Under the pieces are notes generated by a model that saw only the letters and a program-made list of their open reading frames with translations, was not told where the DNA came from and did no database searches. Positions 18,283 through 26,344 of a stretch of DNA of 35,548 nucleotides are shown one piece after another (positions within the stretch are counted from its first letter, which is position 1; the number at the start of each line of letters is the position of its first letter). This stretch comes from Moritella sp. PE36 (lineage in GTDB: Bacteria > Pseudomonadota > Gammaproteobacteria > Enterobacterales > Moritellaceae), in contig NZ_ABCQ01000049.1 of assembly GCF_000170855.1 (NCBI RefSeq), positions 1 through 35,548 on the forward strand, read 5' to 3'. The position numbers and the translations under genes are program-made.

Positions 18283-19677
18283 TTAGCTCTGACTAACAAA
18301 GTAGTGCTTCCATGCGATATCTATTAAGTTTTTCTCGACTTGGTTTTGGAGTTCATTAAATTTAACTTGATCACTGATGATACTGAGTAAATCGCGTGGA
18401 TAGCAGGGCAGAAAAGGTTTGTTATTGCTAAAATGATATGTTTTTAACAGATAATTAAACGTTTCATCGGAACACGTTAAGTTAAAATCTTCACAAACTT
18501 TAAACCAAAGTTTTTTATAGTTATCTACTTCTAAGGGCTGAAATTCAATCTTGTATCCTAGGCGGCGTAGGAATGCTTCATCAACAAGTTCTGCCGGATT
18601 TAGGTTTGTTGAAAATAATAAAATCAGTTCGAAGGGGATTTCAAAATGCACACCGTTGGGCAAAAATAAAAAATCACGTCGTTCCTCGAGTGGTATGATC
18701 CAGCGATTAAATAATGCGAGTGGACTCATTTTTTGACGACCTAGATCATCTAATAATAAGATACCGTTGTTTGCTTTTAGCTGTATGGGTGCTTTATAAG
18801 TACGACTTGTTGCATCATAATTGACCTCTAACATGTCTTCGGTAAGTTCACCGCCGGTTACGATTAATGGACGTTGACATAAACGCCAGCGAGGGTCGTG
18901 GCCTTGATCAAGACTAATCAATGTCTCTGCAGGTGTTTCATCATCTTCTTTTGTACTGATAATGTGAACTTGAGGGTCATAAACTTGAATTATATTACCG
19001 CTTATTTCGATTGCAGAAGGAATTAACACATCATCGCCGAATAATAGGTTTAAGTTGCGGCAGAGGTAACTTTTACCAACACCTGGCATACCATAAATTA
19101 ATATGGGTTTATTGGAGTTTAATGCAGGGCCAATAGCCGAGGTTAACGCTTCGGAAAACATCAAATCAGAAAATCTAGCTTGCATGCGTTGTTTAGTGAT
19201 TTGCGTATTTCTACTGGTTTGCTTAAGTACAATATCAACGTATTGGGTTAATGGAACCGGAGCCACACTGCTATACCCACTCGTTTTTAACGCTTTTTCT
19301 GCTTCATTAACACCAATGTGCGATAAGGCGTAACGCATTTGTCCGCTTGCTAAGCTTTGCCTATTTTCTATTAGTGCAGATTCTTTTGCTAAATCGATAA
19401 GGATTTGTACTATGCCCCCGGATAAGGCTAATGCATCTGAAAGCTCGCGTATTGTTGCTACGTGCAGGGTATGTATGTGCTTAATGAGTAATTCTGTCAG
19501 GAGTTGAGCTGATAAGCCTGTTTCGGTAATCGTTGTCGGGCGTTTAGCAAGGTGTTCATCAGTAAGATTAGTCTGTTCTTGTGCTAAAACTATTCCAGGT
19601 AAGGGAGTATTGTCATAAGTGGATAATTCTGGGTGATTTTCTTGCTGCCCATTAATTGATTGATCCGTCATAATCAT
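18283..19677 (-). CDS. AAA+ ATPase (MoxR-like) encoded within the tad locus
   Basis: A 464-aa protein not in the classical Tad set. Residues 1-50 look disordered. About 55-130 is helix-rich and resembles a winged-helix fold (LTELLIKHIHTLHVATIRELSDALALSGGIV). The C-terminal AAA+ module has Walker A GMPGVGKS (196-203), Walker B ILLLDDLG (306-313), sensor 1 LLFSTNLNP (353-361) and an arginine-finger-like DEAFLRRLGY (366-375). Motif style suggests a remodelling ATPase of the MoxR type rather than a PilT-type motor. Its place between tadV and rcpC implies a role in pilus assembly or its control. A second ATG at 19671 has GGG eight bases upstream and may be the true start. Confidence 0.75.
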   Translation of the reverse strand: MIMTDQSINGQQENHPELSTYDNTPLPGIVLAQEQTNLTDEHLAKRPTTITETGLSAQLLTELLIKHIHTLHVATIRELSDALALSGGIVQILIDLAKESALIENRQSLASGQMRYALSHIGVNEAEKALKTSGYSSVAPVPLTQYVDIVLKQTSRNTQITKQRMQARFSDLMFSEALTSAIGPALNSNKPILIYGMPGVGKSYLCRNLNLLFGDDVLIPSAIEISGNIIQVYDPQVHIISTKEDDETPAETLISLDQGHDPRWRLCQRPLIVTGGELTEDMLEVNYDATSRTYKAPIQLKANNGILLLDDLGRQKMSPLALFNRWIIPLEERRDFLFLPNGVHFEIPFELILLFSTNLNPAELVDEAFLRRLGYKIEFQPLEVDNYKKLWFKVCEDFNLTCSDETFNYLLKTYHFSNNKPFLPCYPRDLLSIISDQVKFNELQNQVEKNLIDIAWKHYFVSQS

Positions 19678-19688
19678 GCCCGTTGTTA

Positions 19689-19721
19689 TTTATATGAGAT
19701 TTATATGAGAGCTATATGAGA
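19689..19721. repeat. Three tandem 11-bp repeats at the tadV end
   Basis: TTTATATGAGA at 19689-19699 and again at 19700-19710 is followed by GCTATATGAGA at 19711-19721. The third unit contains the stop codon of tadV, and the other two fill most of the gap before the ATPase gene. This looks like local slippage expansion. Confidence 0.75.
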
Positions 19722-20302
19722 CTAAAGCTTGTACCTATTTCCTCTATCACTACTTCTATCGTCCACATCAGATCGTAAATGTCGTGATTAATATAAGTAG
19801 CTAACATCCAACCGAGCATTAGCGCAGGTGCATATGGCACATTAACCCTACCGGCGTCACCTTTTTCTGGTTTAAAATATGTACCTAAATATATGCAATC
19901 GATATAACGAGACATCATCATTTTTAGACCTCGCCAACCAACCGCTTTGATGGCGATTAATATACTTGTAAAAGCGCCAAAGATAACGCCGTAAGCAATC
20001 GACCAAGTAAGGACTAAAGGACCTGCCAACGCGCCAATACCAATCATTAATTTTACGTCTCCGGCACCTAGCATTTTGAAATAATAGACCGGGATTAATA
20101 TTATTATGGCAAGGGCAGCACCGGACACCGCGTCAAGTAGCCCGTCCCAACCATAAAAATAACTGTTAATTGTTATACCTAATAGTAGAGTTAATAGGCA
20201 TAACAGGTTAGGGATGCGTTGATAACGAAGGTCAAAGTATAATGCTACCGTGAGCATTATAAATGATACTGTCACTGTGATTAACAACGCATATTGAGTC
20301 AT
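19712..20302 (-). CDS. tadV: Prepilin peptidase TadV/CpaA
   Basis: This is an aspartic membrane protease of the GxGD type (about 196 aa) that cleaves Flp prepilin and the pseudopilins after Gly. The two catalytic aspartates are seen in YFDLRYQRIPN near the first membrane segment and in MLGAGDVKLMIGIGAL. About five to six hydrophobic segments fill the chain. No methylase domain is present, as expected for TadV. I start at the ATG at 20302 (MTQYALLITVTVSF). The longer open frame up to 20362 only reads into the flp remnant. No strong ribosome site is visible, so translation may be weak or coupled. Confidence 0.88.
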   Translation of the reverse strand: MTQYALLITVTVSFIMLTVALYFDLRYQRIPNLLCLLTLLLGITINSYFYGWDGLLDAVSGAALAIIILIPVYYFKMLGAGDVKLMIGIGALAGPLVLTWSIAYGVIFGAFTSILIAIKAVGWRGLKMMMSRYIDCIYLGTYFKPEKGDAGRVNVPYAPALMLGWMLATYINHDIYDLMWTIEVVIEEIGTSFSLI

Positions 20303-20329
20303 ATTAAATACCATTTTCTGGGGGGCTAT

Positions 20330-20439
20330 CCAGCAACCGCTGCATTGCATCGATGGCTTCACATAAGCCTCTTATTTGACCAGCTGCGGGCGTACCAAGA
20401 CTAGTAAACGCATGCCACAACCAGTCCACCGACAATGGC
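20330..20439 (-). pseudogene. Decayed, truncated second copy of flp
   Basis: Read on the minus strand, this stretch translates to AIVGGLVVA in one frame, then FTSLGTPAAGQIRGLCEAIDAM in another. These match AIAGGLVV and FGELGTAATNQISALCTAVDAA of the intact Flp encoded just upstream. Relative to the intact gene about 11 bases are missing between the two blocks, which shifts the frame. The leader and cleavage site are absent. It lies about 15 bases beyond the flp stop codon, so it is a broken tandem duplicate that cannot make pilin. Confidence 0.88.
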
Positions 20440-20453
20440 ATGTTTAAACGTAG

Positions 20454-20645
20454 TTATGTACAAGTTGCAGCTGCATCGACTGCTGTACATAAAGCGCTGA
20501 TTTGATTAGTTGCCGCCGTACCGAGTTCACCAAACGCGACTACCATTCCGCCTACAACTAATCCACCGGCAATGGCATACTCCACCGCAGTAAGGCCACT
20601 TTCATCTTTTATAAAATCTTGGATAAATATTGATAATTTATTCAT
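20454..20645 (-). CDS. flp: Flp-type major pilin (type IVb)
   Basis: This 63-aa prepilin has a leader of 17 residues ending in Gly17. The Flp motif follows with Glu at +5 and Tyr at +6 (G^LTAVEY), then a hydrophobic stretch AIAGGLVVGGMVVAFG. TadV would cut it to a mature pilin of 46 residues. The C-terminus has two cysteines (Cys53, Cys62) that could form a disulphide. A strong ribosome site (GGAG) precedes the ATG. As first gene of the tad locus it is probably the most highly expressed. I see no clear promoter in the ~105 bases upstream. Confidence 0.96.
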   Translation of the reverse strand: MNKLSIFIQDFIKDESGLTAVEYAIAGGLVVGGMVVAFGELGTAATNQISALCTAVDAAATCT

Positions 20646-20752
20646 TTTATTACTCCAATAATATTGATTTCAATTCATAGATATAGGTTAACGTATTGAT
20701 TTTATTATCTTTACTACTTTACACCCCATGCTTGAGAAGCATATAGATAAAA

Positions 20753-22291
20753 CTAGAGCACTAACTGATTATTGGCTAATATTTCTTGTGTATATTTATA
20801 AACTGTGCCTGCATTCGATTGTTTATCCTTATTATATAAGTCGTTACGCCAATTGATTTCCCCTAAGTTATCAATCCAAGCTGTTTGATAAGTGATAAAA
20901 ACGGGCAATGATTGTTGCAGTCTCAGGTGTTTGGTTCCTGAATTATTTTTGCGCTGATTGATACGCAAGATGGTGAGTAAGTCGTCAGATTTTTCTAGAC
21001 GAATGCAGCCGTGACTAAATGCTCTATTTTGACGTTTAAACAGATATTTAGTTGGCGTGTCATGTAGAAATATAGCGTTGTTATTTTTAATATTGAAACG
21101 GACGTTACCTAATGCATTGTTACTCCCAGGCCGCTGGACTAAACGGTATTGCTTTAACATCTCTTGCAGATTGGGTGGTACCTCTCGGTATAACGTATTT
21201 GCACCGTAACCTTTGGCTAGATAAAAATTAAGACTGTTTAACGCGGTGTGATTTTTGTTATGTAACGGCAGCAGATCGTTGTTAATAATATTACGAGTAG
21301 GTGTCCATGTAGGATTGAGGGTCACTGAGTTAACTTCTGTGATCATGATGGGCGTTTGATTACTTGGCTTACCGACAATGACTTTCATTTCCATCAGGGC
21401 CTCCCCCTTATCTATAAGCCTTAAATCAAACGCAGGAATATTTACCATGATATATTTCGTTGGCGGGATACGGGGTAAGGAAAGCCATCGCCACAAATTA
21501 ATTTGAAGTTTGTTTATGCGAGAGTCTATATTTTGATTTAATGCATTTTTTGTCGTCGCGTTAAGCCTACCTGTCGGTTTTAAACCATTACGTCGTTGAA
21601 AATGCTTTAAACCGTTAATTATACTTTGGTCGAATATATGCAATCTGTGCTTGGATGTAGACACCGTTCGCAAATCATTGAAGGTAATTAATTTTTTTCT
21701 AAGTATCTTAACTTCTGCATGACCTTGGCCTAACTGCGGATTAAACGAGTCTGTAAGCTTTGGCCATGCAATATTCTTTATGCCCTTATATTTGTTAATA
21801 GCCTGCCTTAAGCGAATAACGGCGTTAAATTGCGGCATTGCCGAGTCTATATAGGCAGGAAGGGTATCGTTAATAAGCGCAGTTCTAAAATCATCAGGGT
21901 TATTAGCAGCAGACTTTAATTGATTACCATATGATTGGGAGGCTATGTGATAAAGCTCAAGGGTCAGCGCTTTATCTGTAGCATCAATGTTTGCCATTTC
22001 ATCCTGAGTGAGAATCGGGTGTTCTCTAATGCCTAGGTCAGCTAATAAACTCAATAACGTAAGGCCAGAAAGATTTAGATATTTATGATCAAAAAACAGC
22101 CGCTTATCTTTATTCGTGTTTTTTAGCTCGTCGTATAGCTGTACTTTCTCTAGATGTACTTTATCTAGAGCTTCTTTATCTAAATGTAGGTTACCGTTTG
22201 CATAGGTGTGAGTAGGGGAGATGATAACTAATAAGACAATCGACATTATCTTAATGATAACGTTCGTCATTGAATTTTTCTCATTACACAT
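20753..22291 (-). CDS. L,D-transpeptidase (YcbB/LdtD-like)
   Basis: A periplasmic peptidoglycan cross-linking enzyme (512 aa) making 3-3 links. An N-terminal signal sequence (IIKIMSIVLLVIISPTHTYA) is followed by a long helical region, a peptidoglycan-binding repeat (about 218-252, SIINGLKHFQRRNGLKPTGRL) and a YkuD catalytic domain (about 278-470). The active site is HGCIR with Cys429 and His427, plus His410 in FLHDTP. It is shorter than E. coli YcbB (615). AAGGA seven bases before the first ATG supports the start; an internal ATG seven codons on is also possible. It reads toward flp, about 107 bases away. Confidence 0.9.
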   Translation of the reverse strand: MCNEKNSMTNVIIKIMSIVLLVIISPTHTYANGNLHLDKEALDKVHLEKVQLYDELKNTNKDKRLFFDHKYLNLSGLTLLSLLADLGIREHPILTQDEMANIDATDKALTLELYHIASQSYGNQLKSAANNPDDFRTALINDTLPAYIDSAMPQFNAVIRLRQAINKYKGIKNIAWPKLTDSFNPQLGQGHAEVKILRKKLITFNDLRTVSTSKHRLHIFDQSIINGLKHFQRRNGLKPTGRLNATTKNALNQNIDSRINKLQINLWRWLSLPRIPPTKYIMVNIPAFDLRLIDKGEALMEMKVIVGKPSNQTPIMITEVNSVTLNPTWTPTRNIINNDLLPLHNKNHTALNSLNFYLAKGYGANTLYREVPPNLQEMLKQYRLVQRPGSNNALGNVRFNIKNNNAIFLHDTPTKYLFKRQNRAFSHGCIRLEKSDDLLTILRINQRKNNSGTKHLRLQQSLPVFITYQTAWIDNLGEINWRNDLYNKDKQSNAGTVYKYTQEILANNQLVL

Positions 22292-22434
22292 CAGTCTATC
22301 CTTAGATTACTTTTAAAGCAGAACTAAATAATAGTTAATCTTTTAAGTCTAGATGTGAATTTATTTAACGAGAGGTTGAGTAGATGTTAACATTTTCAAA
22401 GTTAAAGACGGTGAACTTGCAGGTTATTAAGTGG

Positions 22435-22461
22435 GAGTTCATTTGGGGGAATGCTGAACTC
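22435..22461 (-). terminator. Weak hairpin downstream of the ferredoxin gene
   Basis: GAGTTCA and TGAACTC form a 7-bp stem with a 13-base loop in the 226-base gap between the ferredoxin and L,D-transpeptidase genes. No T-tract follows on the minus strand, so it is only a tentative terminator. Confidence 0.25.
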
Positions 22462-22517
22462 TCCACTGCGGTGCATTTTTCATTAATATAAACGGTTTAA
22501 TATGAGAGTAGTTAAGA

Positions 22518-22841
22518 CTAACGCTCTAATAAAGATAGTTTATTTTCTACACCATCCCAGTCGTCTGCATCTGCTGGTGGCTCGCATTTCTCTGTAATAA
22601 CAGGCCATAGTTCAGAGAGCTCTTCATTTATTTCAATAAATACTTGTTGATCTTCAGGCACTTCATCTTCTTGGTAAATTGCATCGACAGGACATTCTGG
22701 CACGCAAAGTCCACAATCAATACAGGCTATCGGATCTATGACAAGGAAGTTTGGTCCTTCATGAAAGGCATCGGCAGGGCATACAGGGACACAATCACCA
22801 TGTTTACATTTAATACAGTTTTCGGTTACGACAAAAGCCAT
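22518..22841 (-). CDS. fdxA: 7Fe ferredoxin (FdxA, Azotobacter FdI type)
   Basis: A 107-aa soluble electron carrier with one [3Fe-4S] and one [4Fe-4S] cluster. Cys9, Cys12, Cys17 and Cys21 ([13 protein letters not shown]) and Cys40, Cys43, Cys46 and Cys50 ([11 protein letters not shown]) match the ligand pattern of Azotobacter FdI. The eight-residue first spacing rather than CxxCxxC marks the 7Fe type. The acidic C-terminal tail is typical of the family. A ribosome site (GAGGAA) lies nine bases upstream. It is divergent from the FAD oxidoreductase gene; the partner enzyme is unknown. Confidence 0.93.
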   Translation of the reverse strand: MAFVVTENCIKCKHGDCVPVCPADAFHEGPNFLVIDPIACIDCGLCVPECPVDAIYQEDEVPEDQQVFIEINEELSELWPVITEKCEPPADADDWDGVENKLSLLER

Positions 22842-23064
22842 GATGCTTGTTCCTCAATTTTCAAAGTGCAGGCATTATACGTAAGCACGACCTAAAAGCA
22901 ATTAACATCCTATGTAGATTGAAAAAGAGGCATGAAAAACAACCTAGTTTCAAATAATAAAATGCATATCTCGTCATAATAACGTAAAATACTCGCCCTA
23001 AGATTTTAGTTTTCTGGCTAGTGCTCTAACAGCGCGATGCACTTTGATATTTGGATAATTTTCT

Positions 23065-24681
23065 ATGTTACGTTTAACCGATGTAAAACTTCCGCTAGAT
23101 CATGATGATCAAGCTATTAATGAATATATTTTACAGAGATTGTCACTGCAACCTGAACAATTGAGTGAATATACTGTTTTTCGTCGTGGTTATGATGCAC
23201 GTAAACGTGATGTGATTATCTTAATGTATACATTAGATATTACGTTGGCTGATAGCGTAGATGAGCAAACGCTGCTGGCTAAGTTTGAAAAAGATCAGCA
23301 TGTTCGAATGACGCCTGATATGGAATACAAATTTGTTGCTGAAAAAACAGAAGAACTAGAGCATCGTCCTGTTGTGATTGGCTTTGGTCCATGTGGTTTA
23401 TTTACAGCGTTAATCCTTGCGCAAATGGGATTAAAACCAATTGTTCTCGAACGTGGTAAAGAAGTCCGTGAAAGAACAAAAGATACATTCGGATTTTGGC
23501 GTAAACGTGTTTTAAATCCAGAATCGAATGTTCAGTTTGGTGAAGGTGGCGCGGGTACATTCTCTGACGGTAAATTGTATAGCCAAGTAAAAGATCCAAA
23601 ATTTCATGCGCGTAAGATTTTAACTGAATTTGTTAAAGCAGGCGCACCTGAAGAGATCATGTTCTTAAGTAAGCCACATATTGGCACATTTAAGCTGGTT
23701 ACTATGATTGAGCGTATGCGTAAAGATATCATTGCGCTTGGCGGTGAAATTCGTTTTAGTGCCCGTGTCGATGATATTTTAATTGAAAATGGTCAAGTTA
23801 CTGGTGTTGAACTTGCCGGTGGCGAGATTATCGAAACAAATCATATCTCTCTGGCTATTGGTCACAGTGCGCGTGATACATTTGAAATGCTACAAAAACG
23901 TGGCGTTTATCTAGAGGCTAAGCCTTTCTCAATTGGTTTCCGTATTGAACACAAGCAGTCAGCCATTGATGACGCGCGTTTTGGTAAAAATGCCGGTAAC
24001 CCACTACTCGGTTCTGCGGATTATAAACTTGTTCATCATTGTAAGAATGGTCGTTCGGTTTATAGCTTCTGTATGTGTCCCGGCGGTACTGTTGTTGCAG
24101 CCGCGTCAGAAGAAGGTTGTTTGGTAACAAATGGCATGAGCCAATACTCGCGTAATGAAATGAATGCGAATAGCGCTATTGTTGTTGGTATTACGCCTGA
24201 AGATTTCCCAGGTAACCCATTAGCGGGTATTGATTTACAACGTAAATGGGAACAGAACGCTTTCGTTATTGGTGGTAGTAACTACGATGCACCTGGACAA
24301 ACAGTAGGCGATTTCCTTACTGGTCATGGCGAAGGTGAATTTGGTGATGTTGTGCCATCATACAAGCCTGGACTTAAGTTTACTGACTTAAGTAAAACAC
24401 TGCCTCCTTTTGCTATTGCCGCTATCCGTGAAGCGATACCAGCTTTTGAAAAGAAAATTAAAGGTTTCTCTGCCAAAGATGCCACACTAACGGGCGTAGA
24501 AACGCGTACATCATCGCCTGTAAGCATTAAACGTGGTCGTGATTTCCAAAGTATCAACACGAAAGGGTTGTACCCTGCCGGTGAAGGTGCTGGTTATGCT
24601 GGTGGCATTTTATCTGCTGGTATTGATGGTATTAAAGTGGCTGAAGCAATGGCGCTTTCTATGCTTGGAAAAGACGCTTAA
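23065..24681 (+). CDS. NAD(P)/FAD-dependent oxidoreductase
   Basis: A 538-aa flavoprotein of the uncharacterised FAD-dependent dehydrogenase family found widely in bacteria. An N-terminal ~95-residue domain (LPLDHDDQAINEYILQRLSL) precedes a Rossmann FAD-binding motif VVIGFGPCGLFTALILAQMG (103-122) with the ribose-binding Glu at 129 (LERG). Further FAD contacts are NVQFGEGGAGTFSDGKL and, at the C-terminus, LYPAGEGAGYAGGILSAGIDG. No signal peptide is seen. The substrate is unknown. It is a single gene with its own terminator. Confidence 0.85.
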   Translation: MLRLTDVKLPLDHDDQAINEYILQRLSLQPEQLSEYTVFRRGYDARKRDVIILMYTLDITLADSVDEQTLLAKFEKDQHVRMTPDMEYKFVAEKTEELEHRPVVIGFGPCGLFTALILAQMGLKPIVLERGKEVRERTKDTFGFWRKRVLNPESNVQFGEGGAGTFSDGKLYSQVKDPKFHARKILTEFVKAGAPEEIMFLSKPHIGTFKLVTMIERMRKDIIALGGEIRFSARVDDILIENGQVTGVELAGGEIIETNHISLAIGHSARDTFEMLQKRGVYLEAKPFSIGFRIEHKQSAIDDARFGKNAGNPLLGSADYKLVHHCKNGRSVYSFCMCPGGTVVAAASEEGCLVTNGMSQYSRNEMNANSAIVVGITPEDFPGNPLAGIDLQRKWEQNAFVIGGSNYDAPGQTVGDFLTGHGEGEFGDVVPSYKPGLKFTDLSKTLPPFAIAAIREAIPAFEKKIKGFSAKDATLTGVETRTSSPVSIKRGRDFQSINTKGLYPAGEGAGYAGGILSAGIDGIKVAEAMALSMLGKDA

Positions 24682-24697
24682 TCTATTATGTTGTTAC

Positions 24698-24739
24698 AGT
24701 ATTAAGTATTAAGTATTAAGTATTAAGTAACAAGTAATA
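24698..24739. repeat. Short tandem repeat, 7-bp unit
   Basis: Four exact copies of AGTATTA fill 24698-24725 and are followed by two changed copies (AGTAACA, AGTAATA). It lies between the oxidoreductase stop and its terminator. It is probably a slippage tract without function. Confidence 0.85.
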
Positions 24740-24755
24740 GAACCTGAGTAATAAA

Positions 24756-24795
24756 AAAGGAGAGTCTACTTTTTAATAGTAAGTAGCTCTCCTTT
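24756..24795. terminator. Bidirectional terminator between the oxidoreductase gene and purC
   Basis: AAAGGAGAG pairs with CTCTCCTTT, and the stem continues inside past one bulged base with CTACT/AGTAG. A-rich sequence on the left gives a T-tract for the minus strand, and T-rich sequence follows on the plus strand. Two convergent genes end on either side. Confidence 0.88.
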
Positions 24796-24833
24796 ATTCG
24801 TTTTAATCAATATGCGATTGATACACTGTGGTA

Positions 24834-25937
24834 TTAGTCGATAAGGTTATAATCGTTACGTAAGATCTCGATTATTTCAGCTTTCGGATTATCAGATAAA
24901 ATAATCTTTTCGCCAGTGATCTTCTCTGCAATATTTAAGTAAGTTTCAGAAACAGACATCAAAACGGATGTTGGTAATACATTATGCTTAGCAAGTGCTA
25001 AACGTTCTTCCATTCTGTTTTTATTGAGTAAAATATCGGGTTCAGGGAAGTAGTTAAGTAATAACTGACGGAAACCTTCTTTTGAGTTTTCAACCACTTT
25101 ACCATCGCGGAAAGCTGCTGCATCCCAAATACGTGATGAGTCAGGCGTACCCACTTCATCCATATAGATAAGCTTGTCTTGACCTTTACTGTCTGTTACA
25201 TAGCCAAATTCGAATTTAGTATCGACAAATACTTGATCAACATCCGCTAATGCATCACTGATTACGTTAAAGCCTTCTTTTAGTAACTTTTCGTAGTAAG
25301 TAATATCATCAGGAGATTTGAAGTTAAATGCTTCGTAGTTATCTGAAATGTTTTTGCGAGTGATGTTAACATCATCGACGGCTGGTACACCTGGAATGCC
25401 TTCTAAAATACCTTTAGTCGACGGTGTAATGAGTAGTTCTGGTAGCTTTTGGTCTTTAGTTAAACCTTCTGGTAGTTCGATGCCACAGAAGTTACGCTCG
25501 CCTTTACTATAAGCACGCCACATAGAACCCGTGATGTATTGACGGCAAATCGCTTCAATCATTACTGGTCTGGCTTTTTGAACGATCCAAATGAATGGGT
25601 GAGGGATATCAAGAATATGGCTGTCAGCTAAACCATTTTCACGGAAAGACTTAAACCAATGGTTTGAAATTGCGTTTAACGCAGCACCTTTCCCTGGTAC
25701 ACCGCGCATGCCATCTTCACCATGCCAAATACATTCAAACGCAGAAATACGGTCACTAATAACCATAATTGCAAGTGGTGCATCAGCCGCTACATCGTAA
25801 CCTTTTTCTTCGATTAGGCGACGACTATCAGTTTCAGTTAGCCAGTAAACAGAACGCACTTTACCGCTGTGGACAGGTTTATCTGTACGGATCGGTAAAT
25901 CATTGTTTACAGCTAATACTTTATCAGCAAGACTCAT
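24834..25937 (-). CDS. purC: Phosphoribosylaminoimidazole-succinocarboxamide synthase (long form)
   Basis: SAICAR synthetase joins CAIR and aspartate using ATP in purine synthesis. At 367 residues it is the long form found in Vibrio and relatives, not the ~237-residue E. coli type. Seen are the N-terminal ATP loop [10 protein letters not shown] (about 24-33), [39 protein letters not shown] and the substrate region [29 protein letters not shown] nine bases before the ATG supports the start. A possible -10 (TATAAG) lies at 25964-25969, right beside the large inverted repeat. Confidence 0.96.
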   Translation of the reverse strand: MSLADKVLAVNNDLPIRTDKPVHSGKVRSVYWLTETDSRRLIEEKGYDVAADAPLAIMVISDRISAFECIWHGEDGMRGVPGKGAALNAISNHWFKSFRENGLADSHILDIPHPFIWIVQKARPVMIEAICRQYITGSMWRAYSKGERNFCGIELPEGLTKDQKLPELLITPSTKGILEGIPGVPAVDDVNITRKNISDNYEAFNFKSPDDITYYEKLLKEGFNVISDALADVDQVFVDTKFEFGYVTDSKGQDKLIYMDEVGTPDSSRIWDAAAFRDGKVVENSKEGFRQLLLNYFPEPDILLNKNRMEERLALAKHNVLPTSVLMSVSETYLNIAEKITGEKIILSDNPKAEIIEILRNDYNLID

Positions 25938-26344
25938 TGTTAACTATCCTTATAGAGTTTAATCTTATACCTAAGTAACTTGGAAGAGTTTCTTTCAATT
26001 TCCGTGAAGGCTCTTCCAAGTTACTTTGGACTAATTTAGCTAGATTCGAGGTGTTGCTGTCGATTTGACGGCGATTTTAGCAGATGTGGAGAGTGATGCC
26101 ACTATTACTGATTAATTTTGTTAAAAAGAACAACCTATATCCCCAAACTATTTCAACATGCCATATCAGAGACTCGCTGGGATATCAGCACAAGGTACAA
26201 TATGCAGATAATGTATTAGCGTGATCGTTTTTAAAATAGGGTCGAAAAACAACCATAAACTCAGTTTTATAAAACATCAATTTGATTATTGTGACCAGTG
26301 ATGATATTAAATGCTGTCTTATAAAACTATATGGAAACTTGTTT
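25938..26344. other. Divergent intergenic region between purC and yoaA
   Basis: About 400 bases carry the promoters for two divergent genes. Besides the 16-bp inverted repeat there is a 12-bp palindrome (GTTTTATAAAAC) at 26264-26275. I find no convincing PurR-type or LexA-type box and no credible small gene. Confidence 0.5.
25973..26026. repeat. Perfect 16-bp inverted repeat upstream of purC
   Basis: AAGTAACTTGGAAGAG at 25973-25988 is exactly complementary to 26011-26026. The 22-base centre can form a further ~6-bp stem (CTTTCA with TGAAGG, one wobble). The genes on each side diverge, so it does not end either transcript. It could be a REP-like dispersed element, or it could act on purC, since it covers the place of the -35 region. 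Confidence 0.85.

Noticed and set aside
20303-20362. N-terminal extension of TadV
   Set aside because: The extra 20 residues come from reading the decayed flp copy in another frame. The family start fits the ATG at 20302.
20728-20742. Hairpin between the L,D-transpeptidase gene and flp as a terminator
   Set aside because: The stem is only 6 bp (ATGCTT / AAGCAT) and no T-tract follows on the minus strand.
24698-24739. Possible CRISPR-like array
   Set aside because: The units are only 7 bp and directly adjacent with no spacers, and no cas genes are near.
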